DNA of 64,000 nucleotides from Alphaproteobacteria bacterium UBA6376 (GTDB lineage Bacteria; Pseudomonadota; Alphaproteobacteria; Rs-D84): the NCBI GenBank assembly GCA_002437665.1, contig DJQW01000002.1:211201-275200 (forward strand), written 5' to 3'. Positions 43,911 to 52,264 of the stretch are shown here, piece after piece (positions within the stretch are counted from its first letter, which is position 1; every line of letters starts with the position of its first letter). The notes beneath the pieces are model-generated. The model saw nothing but the letters and a program-made list of their open reading frames with translations. It made no database searches and was not told where the DNA came from. The translations under genes were made by a program, and so were the position numbers.

Positions 43911-44618
43911 ATGTTTCGCACAATTATGTTCAAACTGGCATTGACATTGCATTATGTAATTTGGTCACCGATTATTTTGGTGGGGCTAATTTACAAGCCA
44001 TTGAATGATTTCTTGGTACTGACGTGCGCACGTGGCGTGCTGGTACTGGCACGCATTGTGGCGGGTATCAAATACGAAATCCATTGCCCCCCAACCGAAG
44101 AAAACGGCATTCCATTCGCACCCGACGAAAACATTCGCAATGATGGCAAGGCGATTATTGCCGCCAAGCATATGTCTGTGCTGGAAATCGCGATTTTATC
44201 GACCCACATTCCAAATTCATTCTTTATCGTAAAACGCGAATTGATGTGGTTGCCAATTTACGGTTGGGCGTTTTGGCGCATGGGCCTGCAACCGGTCAAC
44301 CGCGCACGTGGCGCAACCAATATGAAGAAATTATCACACGACGTCGCAAAAAAAATCATGGACGGCCAAACATTGGTTATTTTTCCAGAGGGCACACGTG
44401 TCAAACCAGGTGCGCGCCCACAACTGCGCCGCGGGCTGTTATTCTTGGCACATGAATTAAAATTACCAATTATACCAGTTGGCACAGACGCTGGTCTGTA
44501 TTGGCCAAAACGTGGTCGCATTCACCCCGGCACGGCAAACGTATGGTTCGAACCAACATTGCCATGCAACGCGACACTGGACGAAATCAGCGCGGCCATC
44601 AACCGCCACAGCGCATAG
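43911..44618 (+). CDS. plsC: 1-acyl-glycerol-3-phosphate acyltransferase
   Basis: 235 residues. N-terminal membrane segment, catalytic box KHMSVLEI (H87...E92, the HX4E form usual in Alphaproteobacteria instead of HX4D), and FPEGTR (158-163). It acylates lysophosphatidate to phosphatidate. Last gene of the ftsE operon, followed by a strong terminator. Confidence 0.92.
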   Translation: MFRTIMFKLALTLHYVIWSPIILVGLIYKPLNDFLVLTCARGVLVLARIVAGIKYEIHCPPTEENGIPFAPDENIRNDGKAIIAAKHMSVLEIAILSTHIPNSFFIVKRELMWLPIYGWAFWRMGLQPVNRARGATNMKKLSHDVAKKIMDGQTLVIFPEGTRVKPGARPQLRRGLLFLAHELKLPIIPVGTDAGLYWPKRGRIHPGTANVWFEPTLPCNATLDEISAAINRHSA

Positions 44619-44650
44619 AAAAAACGCCGCCCAATGGCGGCGTTTTTTTA
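44618..44650 (+). terminator. Terminator of the ftsE operon
   Basis: ACGCCGCC/GGCGGCGT hairpin with T-run. Confidence 0.85.
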
Positions 44651-44815
44651 GAGAGCAAAGCGCAAAGAGCAGAGAGCAATGAAGCGCGCCTGTTGACGCG
44701 CTTGTTTCTTTTATAGATAAAAAATAAACTTTTTCACTTTATCACTTACTCACTTTCCATTGCTCTCTTTATCGCGGCGCAGCGTCAGCGGAGCCGGATG
44801 CTCTCTGCTCTTTTT
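44650..44815. repeat. 7-mer repeats and family D copy 3
   Basis: agagagc-type units (44650-44683, reverse of the 33530 array) and family D (44767-44802; tttatcgcggcgcag...gagccggatg) just downstream of the nuclease gene. Confidence 0.75.
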
Positions 44816-45225
44816 TATTTACACCAGCCATCACGGTGACCGCCACTGTATGGCCGGCCTAATTTTTCATGAATTAAAATTTTACCAACATCGCGCCCAT
44901 CTGGGGTAAATGCACGCGCATCAATTCGTCCCAGATATTTATCGTCCTTGATATCACGCAATTCGGCAATCGACCCAACCGGCAACAATTCCGCCAAACG
45001 CGCCTTGGCCGCAAAGGCCGCACGAATTTCAGATTTACATTCACCATGGATTTCGGGCGTGTCAACATTTATCAGACGCACACGCACCGTAATTTTTGTA
45101 TCGTCCGCCAGCATCACACGTGCCGCGAACGTATCACCATCGATGATATAAGAAACCTGGGCCGGTGTGGCATACGCCGCACCAGCAATAAAGCAAAACA
45201 AGAAAAATGAAAATATTTTCCGCAT
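44815..45225 (-). CDS. Secreted thermonuclease-like protein (SNase domain)
   Basis: 136 residues. Signal peptide MRKIFSFFLFCFIAGAAYA, then the staphylococcal nuclease OB fold: IIDGDTFAARV, VRVRLINVDTPEI (arginine and catalytic glutamate region), KYLGRIDARAF, GRDVGKILIHEKLGRPYSGG. Probably exported and cuts DNA or RNA with calcium. Single gene behind tolB on the same strand. Confidence 0.88.
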   Translation of the reverse strand: MRKIFSFFLFCFIAGAAYATPAQVSYIIDGDTFAARVMLADDTKITVRVRLINVDTPEIHGECKSEIRAAFAAKARLAELLPVGSIAELRDIKDDKYLGRIDARAFTPDGRDVGKILIHEKLGRPYSGGHRDGWCK

Positions 45226-45256
45226 CTATTATCTATGCTCTGTTATCTATGCTCTA
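45224..45256. repeat. 7-mer repeat (tctatgc type)
   Basis: tctattatctatgctctgttatctatgc, a diverged form of the 26267 array, again directly before a terminator hairpin. Confidence 0.75.
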
Positions 45257-45284
45257 AAAAATGCGCCAATGGCGCATTTTTTTA
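45255..45284 (-). terminator. Terminator of tolB
   Basis: ATGCGCC-at-GGCGCAT with T-run; it touches the tolB stop. Confidence 0.8.
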
Positions 45285-46601
45285 TGGCAGACGTGGCGAC
45301 CATGTTGGTTCAACGCCATTGACATTTTCAGGCAATTCAATGTCATACACGTTCTGGCCCGTGATGTCGACACTGCGAATATGACTGATGCGTTCAATGT
45401 CGTCCAATGCCTTTTCTGTTTCATAGTACACGATGCGACGTGACCCTGGGGCCCACGATGGTGCTTCCATATACCAGCCACCGGCCAAGATTTTTTCATG
45501 ACGCCCGCGTGGATCCATAATACCGATATAGAAAGTGTCATCCGCCATCTTGGTGAACGCGATAAACTGACCATCGGGCGACCACGCCGGCGTCGCATAC
45601 CGCCCCGCCCCGTATGTCAGGCGCGTCGCCTCCAACGTGTCCAAATCCATAATCCAGATTTGCTGATTTCCACTGCGATCCGAATTAAATACCATCTTTT
45701 TACCATCAGGCGAATACGACGGACTGGTGTTCAGCGAACTGCCAAACGTCAACTGACGTAATTTTTTGGATTCAATATCATATTCATAAATATGCGTAAT
45801 ACCGTTCTTCACCAGCGACAATGCAATACGCGACCCATCGGGCGAAAAGCGCGGTGCAAAACTCATACCGCCAAATTGCCCCAGACGACGTTGTTCACCC
45901 GTATTCAAATCCAGTGTCCAAACCATCGGGTCATCGTTACGATATGACAAGAACACAACGGTTTGCATATTTGGTGAAAAGTGTGGCGACATCACAAACG
46001 TTTTTTCATCTGATAAATAACGCAACCCATAACCGTCCTGATCCATAATTGCCAAACGCTTTACACGGTCATTTACTGGCCCTGTTTCGGCAATAAATAC
46101 GATTTGGGTATCGAAATAGCCAACCTCGCCCGTCAGACGTTCATAAATAGCGTCGGCCATAATATGCGCCAAACGACGTACGGATTTTTTGGACGACACC
46201 AACGACTGTGCCTCTATCTGTTCTTTGCCGGCAACGTCCCAAACATAAAATTCCAATTTGTACCGATTGCCAGATTCCGCGTACAATTTTGCCTGAACCA
46301 GAACCTGTGCCTTTATCGCCGACCACAGGTTAAATTTCGGCATGTCACCCATTTTTACATATTCAGGAAACGCATCATGATTTGCAATGCGGAACAGCCC
46401 CGTTGTCTTCAAATCATTTTCAACCACCGCGCGTATCATCGCTGCGTCCTTGGGCGATGCAGTACCAACAACCTCAAACTTTTGTACGGCAATCGAAATC
46501 GGTTCGGTTGCGCCCGCAACAATATCAACCTTTAATTCCGCACGTGCCGCGCCAAACACCAGCGCACACGCCATAAATACAGATAATATCTTCTTGAACA
46601 T
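45282..46601 (-). CDS. tolB: Tol-Pal system protein TolB
   Basis: 439 residues from ATG at 46601. Signal peptide MFKKILSVFMACALVFGAARA, N-terminal TolB domain (VDIVAGATEPISIAVQKFE), then a six-bladed propeller with repeats such as FSPDGSRIALSL, YSPDGKKMVFNSDRSGNQQIWIMD and WSPDGQFIAFTKM. It is the periplasmic partner of Pal in outer-membrane constriction. tolQRA are not in the window. Confidence 0.95.
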   Translation of the reverse strand: MFKKILSVFMACALVFGAARAELKVDIVAGATEPISIAVQKFEVVGTASPKDAAMIRAVVENDLKTTGLFRIANHDAFPEYVKMGDMPKFNLWSAIKAQVLVQAKLYAESGNRYKLEFYVWDVAGKEQIEAQSLVSSKKSVRRLAHIMADAIYERLTGEVGYFDTQIVFIAETGPVNDRVKRLAIMDQDGYGLRYLSDEKTFVMSPHFSPNMQTVVFLSYRNDDPMVWTLDLNTGEQRRLGQFGGMSFAPRFSPDGSRIALSLVKNGITHIYEYDIESKKLRQLTFGSSLNTSPSYSPDGKKMVFNSDRSGNQQIWIMDLDTLEATRLTYGAGRYATPAWSPDGQFIAFTKMADDTFYIGIMDPRGRHEKILAGGWYMEAPSWAPGSRRIVYYETEKALDDIERISHIRSVDITGQNVYDIELPENVNGVEPTWSPRLP

Positions 46602-46746
46602 AATTAAAAATCCTTTCCATAAATATGCGTTTAATTCTACACACAAGAATCCCAAAAATCAAATATCTATTATCTGCACAACCGCACATACAGCCGCCAT
46701 TACACCCGTGATTACAACAGTAATTACACCCGTATTCACATTTGTA

Positions 46747-46774
46747 TTGACAAACGTCAACACAATGTTATAGT
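46747..46774 (+). promoter_or_regulatory. Strong promoter before the ribbon-helix-helix gene
   Basis: TTGACA, 16 bases, TATAGT. Two or three attacaccc(gt) direct repeats lie just upstream (about 46690-46740) and could be operator sites. Confidence 0.7.
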
Positions 46775-46819
46775 CATCTGTAAAGACGTAAGTATTGTAT
46801 TTAGTATAGGAGTTCGTCT

Positions 46820-47044
46820 ATGCCAAATGTTATGCAGCAGTTGTTCATTATGAACATTGAATCATTACTGCGTGAATACGCCGCGTACCGCACTTTTAAC
46901 AAGTCGGATTGTGTTATAAATATGCGAATCCCACGCCCCATTCTGGACAGAATTAAACAGTTGGCTGAACAACAACACGTCCCATACCAATCGTTGATAT
47001 CGTCGGTATTATTTTCACTGGCCAATATCGAAGAAAACAAATAA
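46820..47044 (+). CDS. Ribbon-helix-helix protein, antitoxin-like
   Basis: 74 residues. The C-terminal half (NMRIPRPILDRIKQLAEQQHVPYQSLISSVL) is the ribbon-helix-helix fold found in CopG/BrnA-type antitoxins and repressors. GGAG lies before the ATG. No toxin gene sits beside it on either side, so it is an orphan and may act as a stand-alone regulator. Strong own promoter with direct repeats suggests self-control. Confidence 0.72.
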   Translation: MPNVMQQLFIMNIESLLREYAAYRTFNKSDCVINMRIPRPILDRIKQLAEQQHVPYQSLISSVLFSLANIEENK

Positions 47045-47087
47045 CAAAATCAGAAACAAAAACGCCCCGCCCCACAGCGCGGCAAAC

Positions 47088-47122
47088 AAAAAACAGGTGA
47101 CCAATCCGGCCACCTGTTTTAA
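47088..47122 (-). terminator. Terminator of the VirB2-like gene
   Basis: AACAGGTG...CACCTGTT hairpin with A-run and T-run. Confidence 0.8.
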
Positions 47123-47135
47123 TTTTATATACACT

Positions 47136-47489
47136 TTACCAGCCAGTAATCAATTCTGGACAGCCAATCGTTGTCAAACCACTCTCGCTCATAAAGAACG
47201 ACAAAATCGCACCGATGCCAAACAACATTACAAAGCCAACCAACATACCAGTTCCTTTGCCTTGCAAATCTTTCAATTCAACTTTACCTGACGAGATATA
47301 CCCCCACGCCCAACCAGCAATAACAAATGCTGCACCGACAAACGCCAATGTACGTAACGTCAAGAAAACGTCATGCATTTGTTCAAACAGAGCACAAATC
47401 CCCGTCGTATTCCCTGGCGCAGCCACCGCTGGCACAGACGCCATCATACCAATCAATGCAAAATTTGCCTTGTTAAACAGTTTTTTCAT
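47136..47489 (-). CDS. TrbC/VirB2-like small membrane protein
   Basis: 117 residues. Signal peptide ending VPAVAA, a loop, then two membrane helices (LRTLAFVGAAFVIAGWAWGYI and GMLVGFVMLFGIGAILSFF) joined by a short basic loop. This is the layout of VirB2/TrbC conjugative pilins. One cysteine lies before the first helix and one near the end. No other type IV secretion genes are in view, so the role is open. Confidence 0.55.
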   Translation of the reverse strand: MKKLFNKANFALIGMMASVPAVAAPGNTTGICALFEQMHDVFLTLRTLAFVGAAFVIAGWAWGYISSGKVELKDLQGKGTGMLVGFVMLFGIGAILSFFMSESGLTTIGCPELITGW

Positions 47490-47589
47490 ATAAAACCCCT
47501 TTTCCTTTTAAGACAATTTTATCACAAATCCCGCCCCCATTCAAACATATTTTATATAAACAAATGTGCACGCCACACGGCATGCACAA

Positions 47590-47624
47590 ACATCTATTAT
47601 CTATGCTCTATTATCTATTCTCTA
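47590..47624. repeat. 7-mer repeat (tctatgc type)
   Basis: atctattatctatgctctattatctattctc, next to a terminator as at 26354 and 45255. Confidence 0.7.
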
Positions 47625-47653
47625 AAAAAACGCGCCATTGGCGCGTTTTTTTA
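47624..47653 (-). terminator. Terminator of the lipoprotein gene
   Basis: ACGCGCC-att-GGCGCGT with T-run. Confidence 0.8.
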
Positions 47654-48010
47654 TTCTGCAACAATCACATAGCGACGTTTCAAAACGGGCTGATTGCATG
47701 CCTTGCAACCACACGATGGGGCGACTTCAACCTCGCGCGCGGCAGGAACGATAATCTGACGATCACGACGTGGGGCCTGACCCATATTGTCACGGGCATA
47801 CAAATCCGCACAACGGGTGTTGCGATAAACAATGCGTTTGCCATTGTTCATATCATAAATTGAATTTGTAAAGTGTTTGCCCTGTTCACCCATTTCATAG
47901 ATGCAATCTTCGCCATCTTGGGTGTACTGGATACCACCTTTGTAATAATCATAACTGCTGCATGCGGCCAACGCTGCCAATGCAAAAACAGAAACCAGAA
48001 CTTTTTTCAT
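47651..48010 (-). CDS. Small lipoprotein, unknown role
   Basis: 119 residues from ATG at 48010. Lipobox LAAC after MKKVLVSVFALAALAAC. The mature part holds a short repeated-looking YxxGGIQYTQDGEDC segment and a C-terminal CGCKAC cluster that could bind a metal or form disulphides. No family is recognised. Single gene with its own terminator; it is divergent from fba. Confidence 0.75.
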   Translation of the reverse strand: MKKVLVSVFALAALAACSSYDYYKGGIQYTQDGEDCIYEMGEQGKHFTNSIYDMNNGKRIVYRNTRCADLYARDNMGQAPRRDRQIIVPAAREVEVAPSCGCKACNQPVLKRRYVIVAE

Positions 48011-48140
48011 AACGCGTCCCTTGTGCTTTTGTCTGTTTGCCTCTCTGACCGCTCCCCGATTCGTTGTTATCATTGTTGCACAAAACCGCGCGTTGTCAAG
48101 CAACCGATAAAAATCAAACATCGCACGCGCGCCACAAATA

Positions 48141-48149
48141 TGGTATAAT
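48141..48149 (+). promoter_or_regulatory. Extended -10 promoter of fba
   Basis: TGGTATAAT 26 bases before the start codon; no good -35 is visible, as is usual for extended -10 promoters. Confidence 0.55.
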
Positions 48150-48174
48150 CACCCCGAAAGAGGAAACACACATT

Positions 48175-49119
48175 ATGAAATATTCTGATTTTGGTTTAAC
48201 AAACACACGTGCAACGTTTGCCGACGCAATCCGTCGTCACTATGCCGTGCCGGCATTTAACTTTTATAATATGGAAACATTACAGGCGATTTTGTCCGCC
48301 GCACGCGACACGCACAGTCCGGTTATTCTGGCCGTGTCTGAATCCGCGCTGAAATACATGGGCGGCAATATGCTGATGGGAATGATACGCGGCGCAGACA
48401 TTCACCCAGACGAACGCATTACATTGCACTTGGATCACGGGGGCAGTTTTGATGCGTGCCGCACCGCACTGGAACTGGGATTTTCATCTGTAATGATTGA
48501 CGCCAGCAAATTGCCATTTGACGAAAATGTCGAACTGTCACGGCGCGTTGCCGAACTGGCACACAAATACGACGCATCGGTCGAGGCCGAATTAGGCACA
48601 ATATCAGGAATCGAAGACGAAAATACTTTTTCCGACCATTCCAGTTACACCAATCCCGCCGACGTGATTAAATTTGTAAATGCCACAGGCATTGATTCAT
48701 TGGCCATCGCCATCGGCACCAGCCACGGCGCATACAAACGCGAAAACGAAAACGAAGAATTACGTCTGGACATCTTGGACGAAATCGCCAAACAATTACC
48801 AGAATTTCCATTGGTCTTGCACGGCGCATCCAGCATTCCGCAAAACTTTGTAAAAACAATCGATGCGTTTGGGGGAAAAATGTCGGGTGCATTGGGAATT
48901 GACCCGCATCAATTACGCGCAGCAACAGAAATGAATATTTGCAAGATAAATGTCGACAGCGATTCCCGTCTGGCATTCACCGCAGGCGTACGCGAAACGC
49001 TGGCCCAGCATCCCGAAATGTTTAACCCGCGCGACTTTTTGAAACCCGCCCGCCAAAACATCTATGATAATTGCATAGACGAAATCAAAAACATCATGGG
49101 CTCTGACAACAAGTTGTAA
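48175..49119 (+). CDS. fba: Class II fructose-bisphosphate aldolase
   Basis: 314 residues from ATG at 48175, preceded by GAGGAAA. Catalytic aspartate and zinc histidine in TLHLDHGGS (D87, H88), then EAELGTISG, AIAIGTSHGAYK and LVLHGASSIP, KINVDSDSRLAFT. It splits fructose 1,6-bisphosphate in glycolysis and reverses in gluconeogenesis. Confidence 0.93.
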   Translation: MKYSDFGLTNTRATFADAIRRHYAVPAFNFYNMETLQAILSAARDTHSPVILAVSESALKYMGGNMLMGMIRGADIHPDERITLHLDHGGSFDACRTALELGFSSVMIDASKLPFDENVELSRRVAELAHKYDASVEAELGTISGIEDENTFSDHSSYTNPADVIKFVNATGIDSLAIAIGTSHGAYKRENENEELRLDILDEIAKQLPEFPLVLHGASSIPQNFVKTIDAFGGKMSGALGIDPHQLRAATEMNICKINVDSDSRLAFTAGVRETLAQHPEMFNPRDFLKPARQNIYDNCIDEIKNIMGSDNKL

Positions 49120-49189
49120 AGGCAAATTTTAAGGGGTGATATATGCTCATTCTTACATAAATAAACCTATTTTCAATCTGTTTATTTTT

Positions 49190-49290
49190 GATTAGAACTC
49201 TTTTGTTGCTTGCACCAATTTATATAGAAATTTAGCATTTCAAATGTAGATTAGCAAAAAACTACAACAACAAAAGAGGAACTACCAGGA
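49190..49290. other. Inverted repeat upstream of a small ORF
   Basis: CTCTTTTGTTG (about 49198-49208) pairs exactly with CAACAAAAGAG (about 49268-49278) around an AT-rich loop. This may be a leader structure of the small ORF that follows; the region is AT-rich compared with its neighbours. Confidence 0.45.
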
Positions 49291-49304
49291 ACTATATTCT
49301 TTTG

Positions 49305-49523
49305 ATGCAGAAGAAGAAACCTTATATGAAATGCGATGCTCTGGATGTTGAGCCATGCGCCGGAACAGACTTACCAGATACACCGACCTGCGGAATTATG
49401 ATTGAGGACACCGATGGCGAATGGATTGAAATGAAAAACAAAAGAAACATTTTGCCTTTGCTTGCCCAATACAATAATAGTGTCAAGCATATCGCAAGAA
49501 CAAACCACTACAAAATCAGATAA
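49305..49523 (+). CDS. Small hypothetical protein
   Basis: 72 residues from ATG at 49305 (MQKKKPYMKCDALDVEPC). A later ATG at MKCDAL is possible. Cysteines at three places, acidic middle, basic end. No known family, and the ribosome site is weak (AGGA 14 bases before). It lies between fba and the M16 peptidase gene on the same strand. May be real or chance. Confidence 0.4.
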   Translation: MQKKKPYMKCDALDVEPCAGTDLPDTPTCGIMIEDTDGEWIEMKNKRNILPLLAQYNNSVKHIARTNHYKIR

Positions 49524-49570
49524 TTTGTATTGGCTGGGAACACCAGCCAATACACAACTTTTTCACAATA

Positions 49571-50836
49571 ATGCAATACACTCCAAGTATTTACAAATTA
49601 TCAAACGGCCTGAATGTTATTCTGGACGATTTCGACATTGCAACAACCAATGTTCAAATCGACATACATTCTGGGGCAAATGACGAAACCACCAGCACAG
49701 AATTTGGCATCACGCATTTCATTGAACATATGCTGTCCAAGGGAACACGCCAACACCCAGACACCAACGACATAACCACCAATATCGCCGCCTCTATCGG
49801 CGCATCACGCAACGCAGGAACATCATACGACAAACTGTGTTTATTTGGACGCGTACTGGCCGAAAATCTGAATAAATTATTAGAACTATTTTCTGAACAG
49901 TTGCGCGATTCCCTGTTTGACCCGCACAAGATTGAAATTGAGCGCGGCGTCATTCTGGACGAATACAGACGCAAAATGATGGACAATGTGTCCACGTTTA
50001 ACATATTTTGCTATGAAAAACTATTTGGCGCGTCCAACCTCCTTGGGACACCGGATACTATAAAATCATTTTCACGCGAACAACTGGTGGATTATTTTTA
50101 TAAAATATTGTCTGCGCAAAATATGACCATTTGCATATCTGGGAAAATCATTGATTCAGAAAAAACATTACAACATTTAGAACAATTATTCGGCTGGATT
50201 CCATCATTTCCTGTGCCGCACACACAACAAAAAATTACGCAAGTATTTGCACATAATTTACACGACGACCAACCGAACGTCCAATTGCGCATTGCATTTG
50301 AAAATACAATTCCCACCGATTTAGAACACAGACCACAAACACTGGCCACAAACAGATTCAGTTTCTTGTTAGGCAAAAAATTGCACGAAATTCTGCGCAA
50401 CAAACAAGGATTGACCTATGGAGTATCCGCCACACATTTTGGCCATGCAAATGTGTACGCAAATACAATAAACACATCAACCAGCCCACAAAATATTGAT
50501 ACCGTCATTGCAACCATCGCGCGCGAATGTGCCACTGCACACATGAACCCCGAAATTTCCGATGACGATGTTGCACGGTTGCGCATGCTGATGAAATTAC
50601 AATTTGCCGACATCATGGAATCCGCATCAAAACGCTGTGGGAAACTGATGGAACACTGGCATCAATATGGCGCACTTTACGACCTGATGGGTGAAATGCA
50701 CATAAATGACCAAATGACAAAATCAAACATCATTGACGCCAAAAAAGATTTCTTTAACCCATCAGTATCAATTCTGACCCAAGGGCCAGAGACAAGTTCT
50801 GATTTGCAAAAAATTTGGAATGATAATTTCAAATAG
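49571..50836 (+). CDS. M16-family zinc peptidase
   Basis: 421 residues. Inverted zinc motif HFIEH (H49, E52, H53) and the distal glutamate in EIERGVILDEYRR. The second, inactive-type domain is also present (LRIAFENTIPTDLEHRPQTLA, NKQGLTYGVSA). Related to mitochondrial processing peptidase beta and bacterial PqqL/YmxG-type enzymes. No signal peptide, so probably cytoplasmic. Followed by a terminator. Confidence 0.88.
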   Translation: MQYTPSIYKLSNGLNVILDDFDIATTNVQIDIHSGANDETTSTEFGITHFIEHMLSKGTRQHPDTNDITTNIAASIGASRNAGTSYDKLCLFGRVLAENLNKLLELFSEQLRDSLFDPHKIEIERGVILDEYRRKMMDNVSTFNIFCYEKLFGASNLLGTPDTIKSFSREQLVDYFYKILSAQNMTICISGKIIDSEKTLQHLEQLFGWIPSFPVPHTQQKITQVFAHNLHDDQPNVQLRIAFENTIPTDLEHRPQTLATNRFSFLLGKKLHEILRNKQGLTYGVSATHFGHANVYANTINTSTSPQNIDTVIATIARECATAHMNPEISDDDVARLRMLMKLQFADIMESASKRCGKLMEHWHQYGALYDLMGEMHINDQMTKSNIIDAKKDFFNPSVSILTQGPETSSDLQKIWNDNFK

Positions 50837-50867
50837 AAACACGCGCCGAATGGCGCGTGGTTTTTCC
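50837..50867 (+). terminator. Terminator of the M16 peptidase gene
   Basis: CACGCGCC/GGCGCGTG hairpin with T-run. Confidence 0.8.
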
Positions 50868-50892
50868 TATTTCAAATTTCAAAATGAATTAG

Positions 50893-50974
50893 AACGGTGC
50901 AGATGTGCGTAGTGCGGATTGCGAAGTGTACAAGACGTACACGAGCAAAACGCACTGCGCACAGATGTGCCGTT
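50893..50974. repeat. Long imperfect hairpin (family C), copy 3, behind efp
   Basis: Stems AACGG/CCGTT, GTGCG/CGCAC, AGTGCG/CGCACT, TTGC/GCAA and GTGTAC/GTACAC (50926-50931 with 50937-50942). This is the most complete copy. It lies directly after the efp stop. Confidence 0.78.
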
Positions 50975-50979
50975 ATAAT

Positions 50980-51549
50980 TTATTTGGCGCGTTCAACATA
51001 TTCCAAAGTTTCAGTGTTGACCACGATTTTTTCACCGGTTTCAACAAACAATGGAACTTGGACACGAATACCATTGTCCAATACGGCTGGCTTACCACCA
51101 CTGCTGGACGCGGTCTGGCCCTTTAACGCTGGTTCTGTTTCTTCGACAGTTGCGATAACGGTCTTTGGCAATGAAATCGATACAGGTTTGCCTTCTACGA
51201 AGTTCGCCTTGACTTCCATTTCTGGGGCCAAGAATTTCATCTGTTCGCCCAATGATTCAACCGGCATTGTGAACTGTTCATAGTCAGACAGGTTCATAAA
51301 GAACGCATCTGTACCATCAGAATACAAATACTGGCAATCGAAATCTTCGACCATCAGTTTTTCAACCTTGTCTTCGGCACGCCAGCGATCGCCACCCTTG
51401 TTGCCGGAATCAATATCACGCAAATCGGCCTGAACAAAAGCACCGCCCTTGCCCGGTTTTACCTTGGTGATTGATGTAACGGAATAACGACGTCCGTTGT
51501 GTGAAATCACCCAACCAACGCGCATATCATTTGCAATATATGATGCCAT
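50980..51549 (-). CDS. efp: Elongation factor P
   Basis: 189 residues. N-terminal KOW-like domain with KVKPGKGGAF; K34 stands at the tip where EpmA adds lysine in many bacteria. OB domains follow, ending VETGEKIVVNTETLEYVERAK. EF-P helps ribosomes through polyproline. No modification genes are in view. Confidence 0.96.
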   Translation of the reverse strand: MASYIANDMRVGWVISHNGRRYSVTSITKVKPGKGGAFVQADLRDIDSGNKGGDRWRAEDKVEKLMVEDFDCQYLYSDGTDAFFMNLSDYEQFTMPVESLGEQMKFLAPEMEVKANFVEGKPVSISLPKTVIATVEETEPALKGQTASSSGGKPAVLDNGIRVQVPLFVETGEKIVVNTETLEYVERAK

Positions 51550-51612
51550 TGTTATACCTCTTTGATTTTTGCGTTTGAATTATAAAAACGCAGCCGCGCC
51601 GATGCAAGATTT

Positions 51613-52155
51613 TTATTGCGCCGTACGCTTGTGCGCCCAATAGCGGTCGATACTGTCCATAATCAGTTTGTCGGCCGCATCACGATCCGCCCAACCAGAT
51701 ACCTTTGACCAAGAATTTGGTTGCAAATCCTTGTAGTGCTGAAAAAAGTATTCAATCTTGGAACGCAAGATTTCCGGCAACTGTTCAATGTATTCCGTAT
51801 TGGTGTAAAACGGGTCAATTCTGTCCAGTGGCACGCAGATGATTTTTTCATCACCGCCCGCCTGATCTTCCATAATCAGTGCGCCGATTGGGCGAACCTC
51901 AATCAAAACACCGGGGCGCAGTGGCGCATTACATACAACCACACAATCCAACGGGTCGCCGTCATCGCCCAGCGTCCCTGGGAAATATCCATAGTTCGCA
52001 GGATATGCCATTGGCGCATGCAAGATTCTGTCCACGCGTGGCAATCCGGTTTCTTTATCAATTTCGTATTTTACAAATCCATTTTCTGGGACTTCTATAA
52101 TTGCGTTCATCTTCTTTGGGGGCAATTTCCCCGGCGCAATTTCTGCTATTGTCAT
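51613..52155 (-). CDS. ppa: Inorganic pyrophosphatase
   Basis: 180 residues, family I. DGDPLDCVV signature (metal-binding aspartates), YPANYGYFPGTLGDDGD, and the C-terminal HYKDLQPNSWSKVSGW. It hydrolyses PPi and so pulls biosynthetic reactions forward. Same strand as efp, 63 bases upstream. Confidence 0.96.
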   Translation of the reverse strand: MTIAEIAPGKLPPKKMNAIIEVPENGFVKYEIDKETGLPRVDRILHAPMAYPANYGYFPGTLGDDGDPLDCVVVCNAPLRPGVLIEVRPIGALIMEDQAGGDEKIICVPLDRIDPFYTNTEYIEQLPEILRSKIEYFFQHYKDLQPNSWSKVSGWADRDAADKLIMDSIDRYWAHKRTAQ

Positions 52156-52224
52156 CTTCTATATCCTTGGGTTTCAAGCGGCAATCTTATCAGAAAAAAT
52201 CAGCATTGCAAACGAATCGGGCAA

Positions 52225-52254
52225 TAAAAAACGCCCCAAACGGGGCGTTTTATT
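52225..52254 (-). terminator. Terminator of dnaN
   Basis: ACGCCCC/GGGGCGT hairpin with T-run. Confidence 0.85.
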
Positions 52255-52264
52255 GCATTTTTGA

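Noticed and set aside
43911..44618. Inactive PlsC because HX4D reads HX4E
   Set aside because: The HX4E form is common in alphaproteobacterial PlsC, and FPEGTR is intact.
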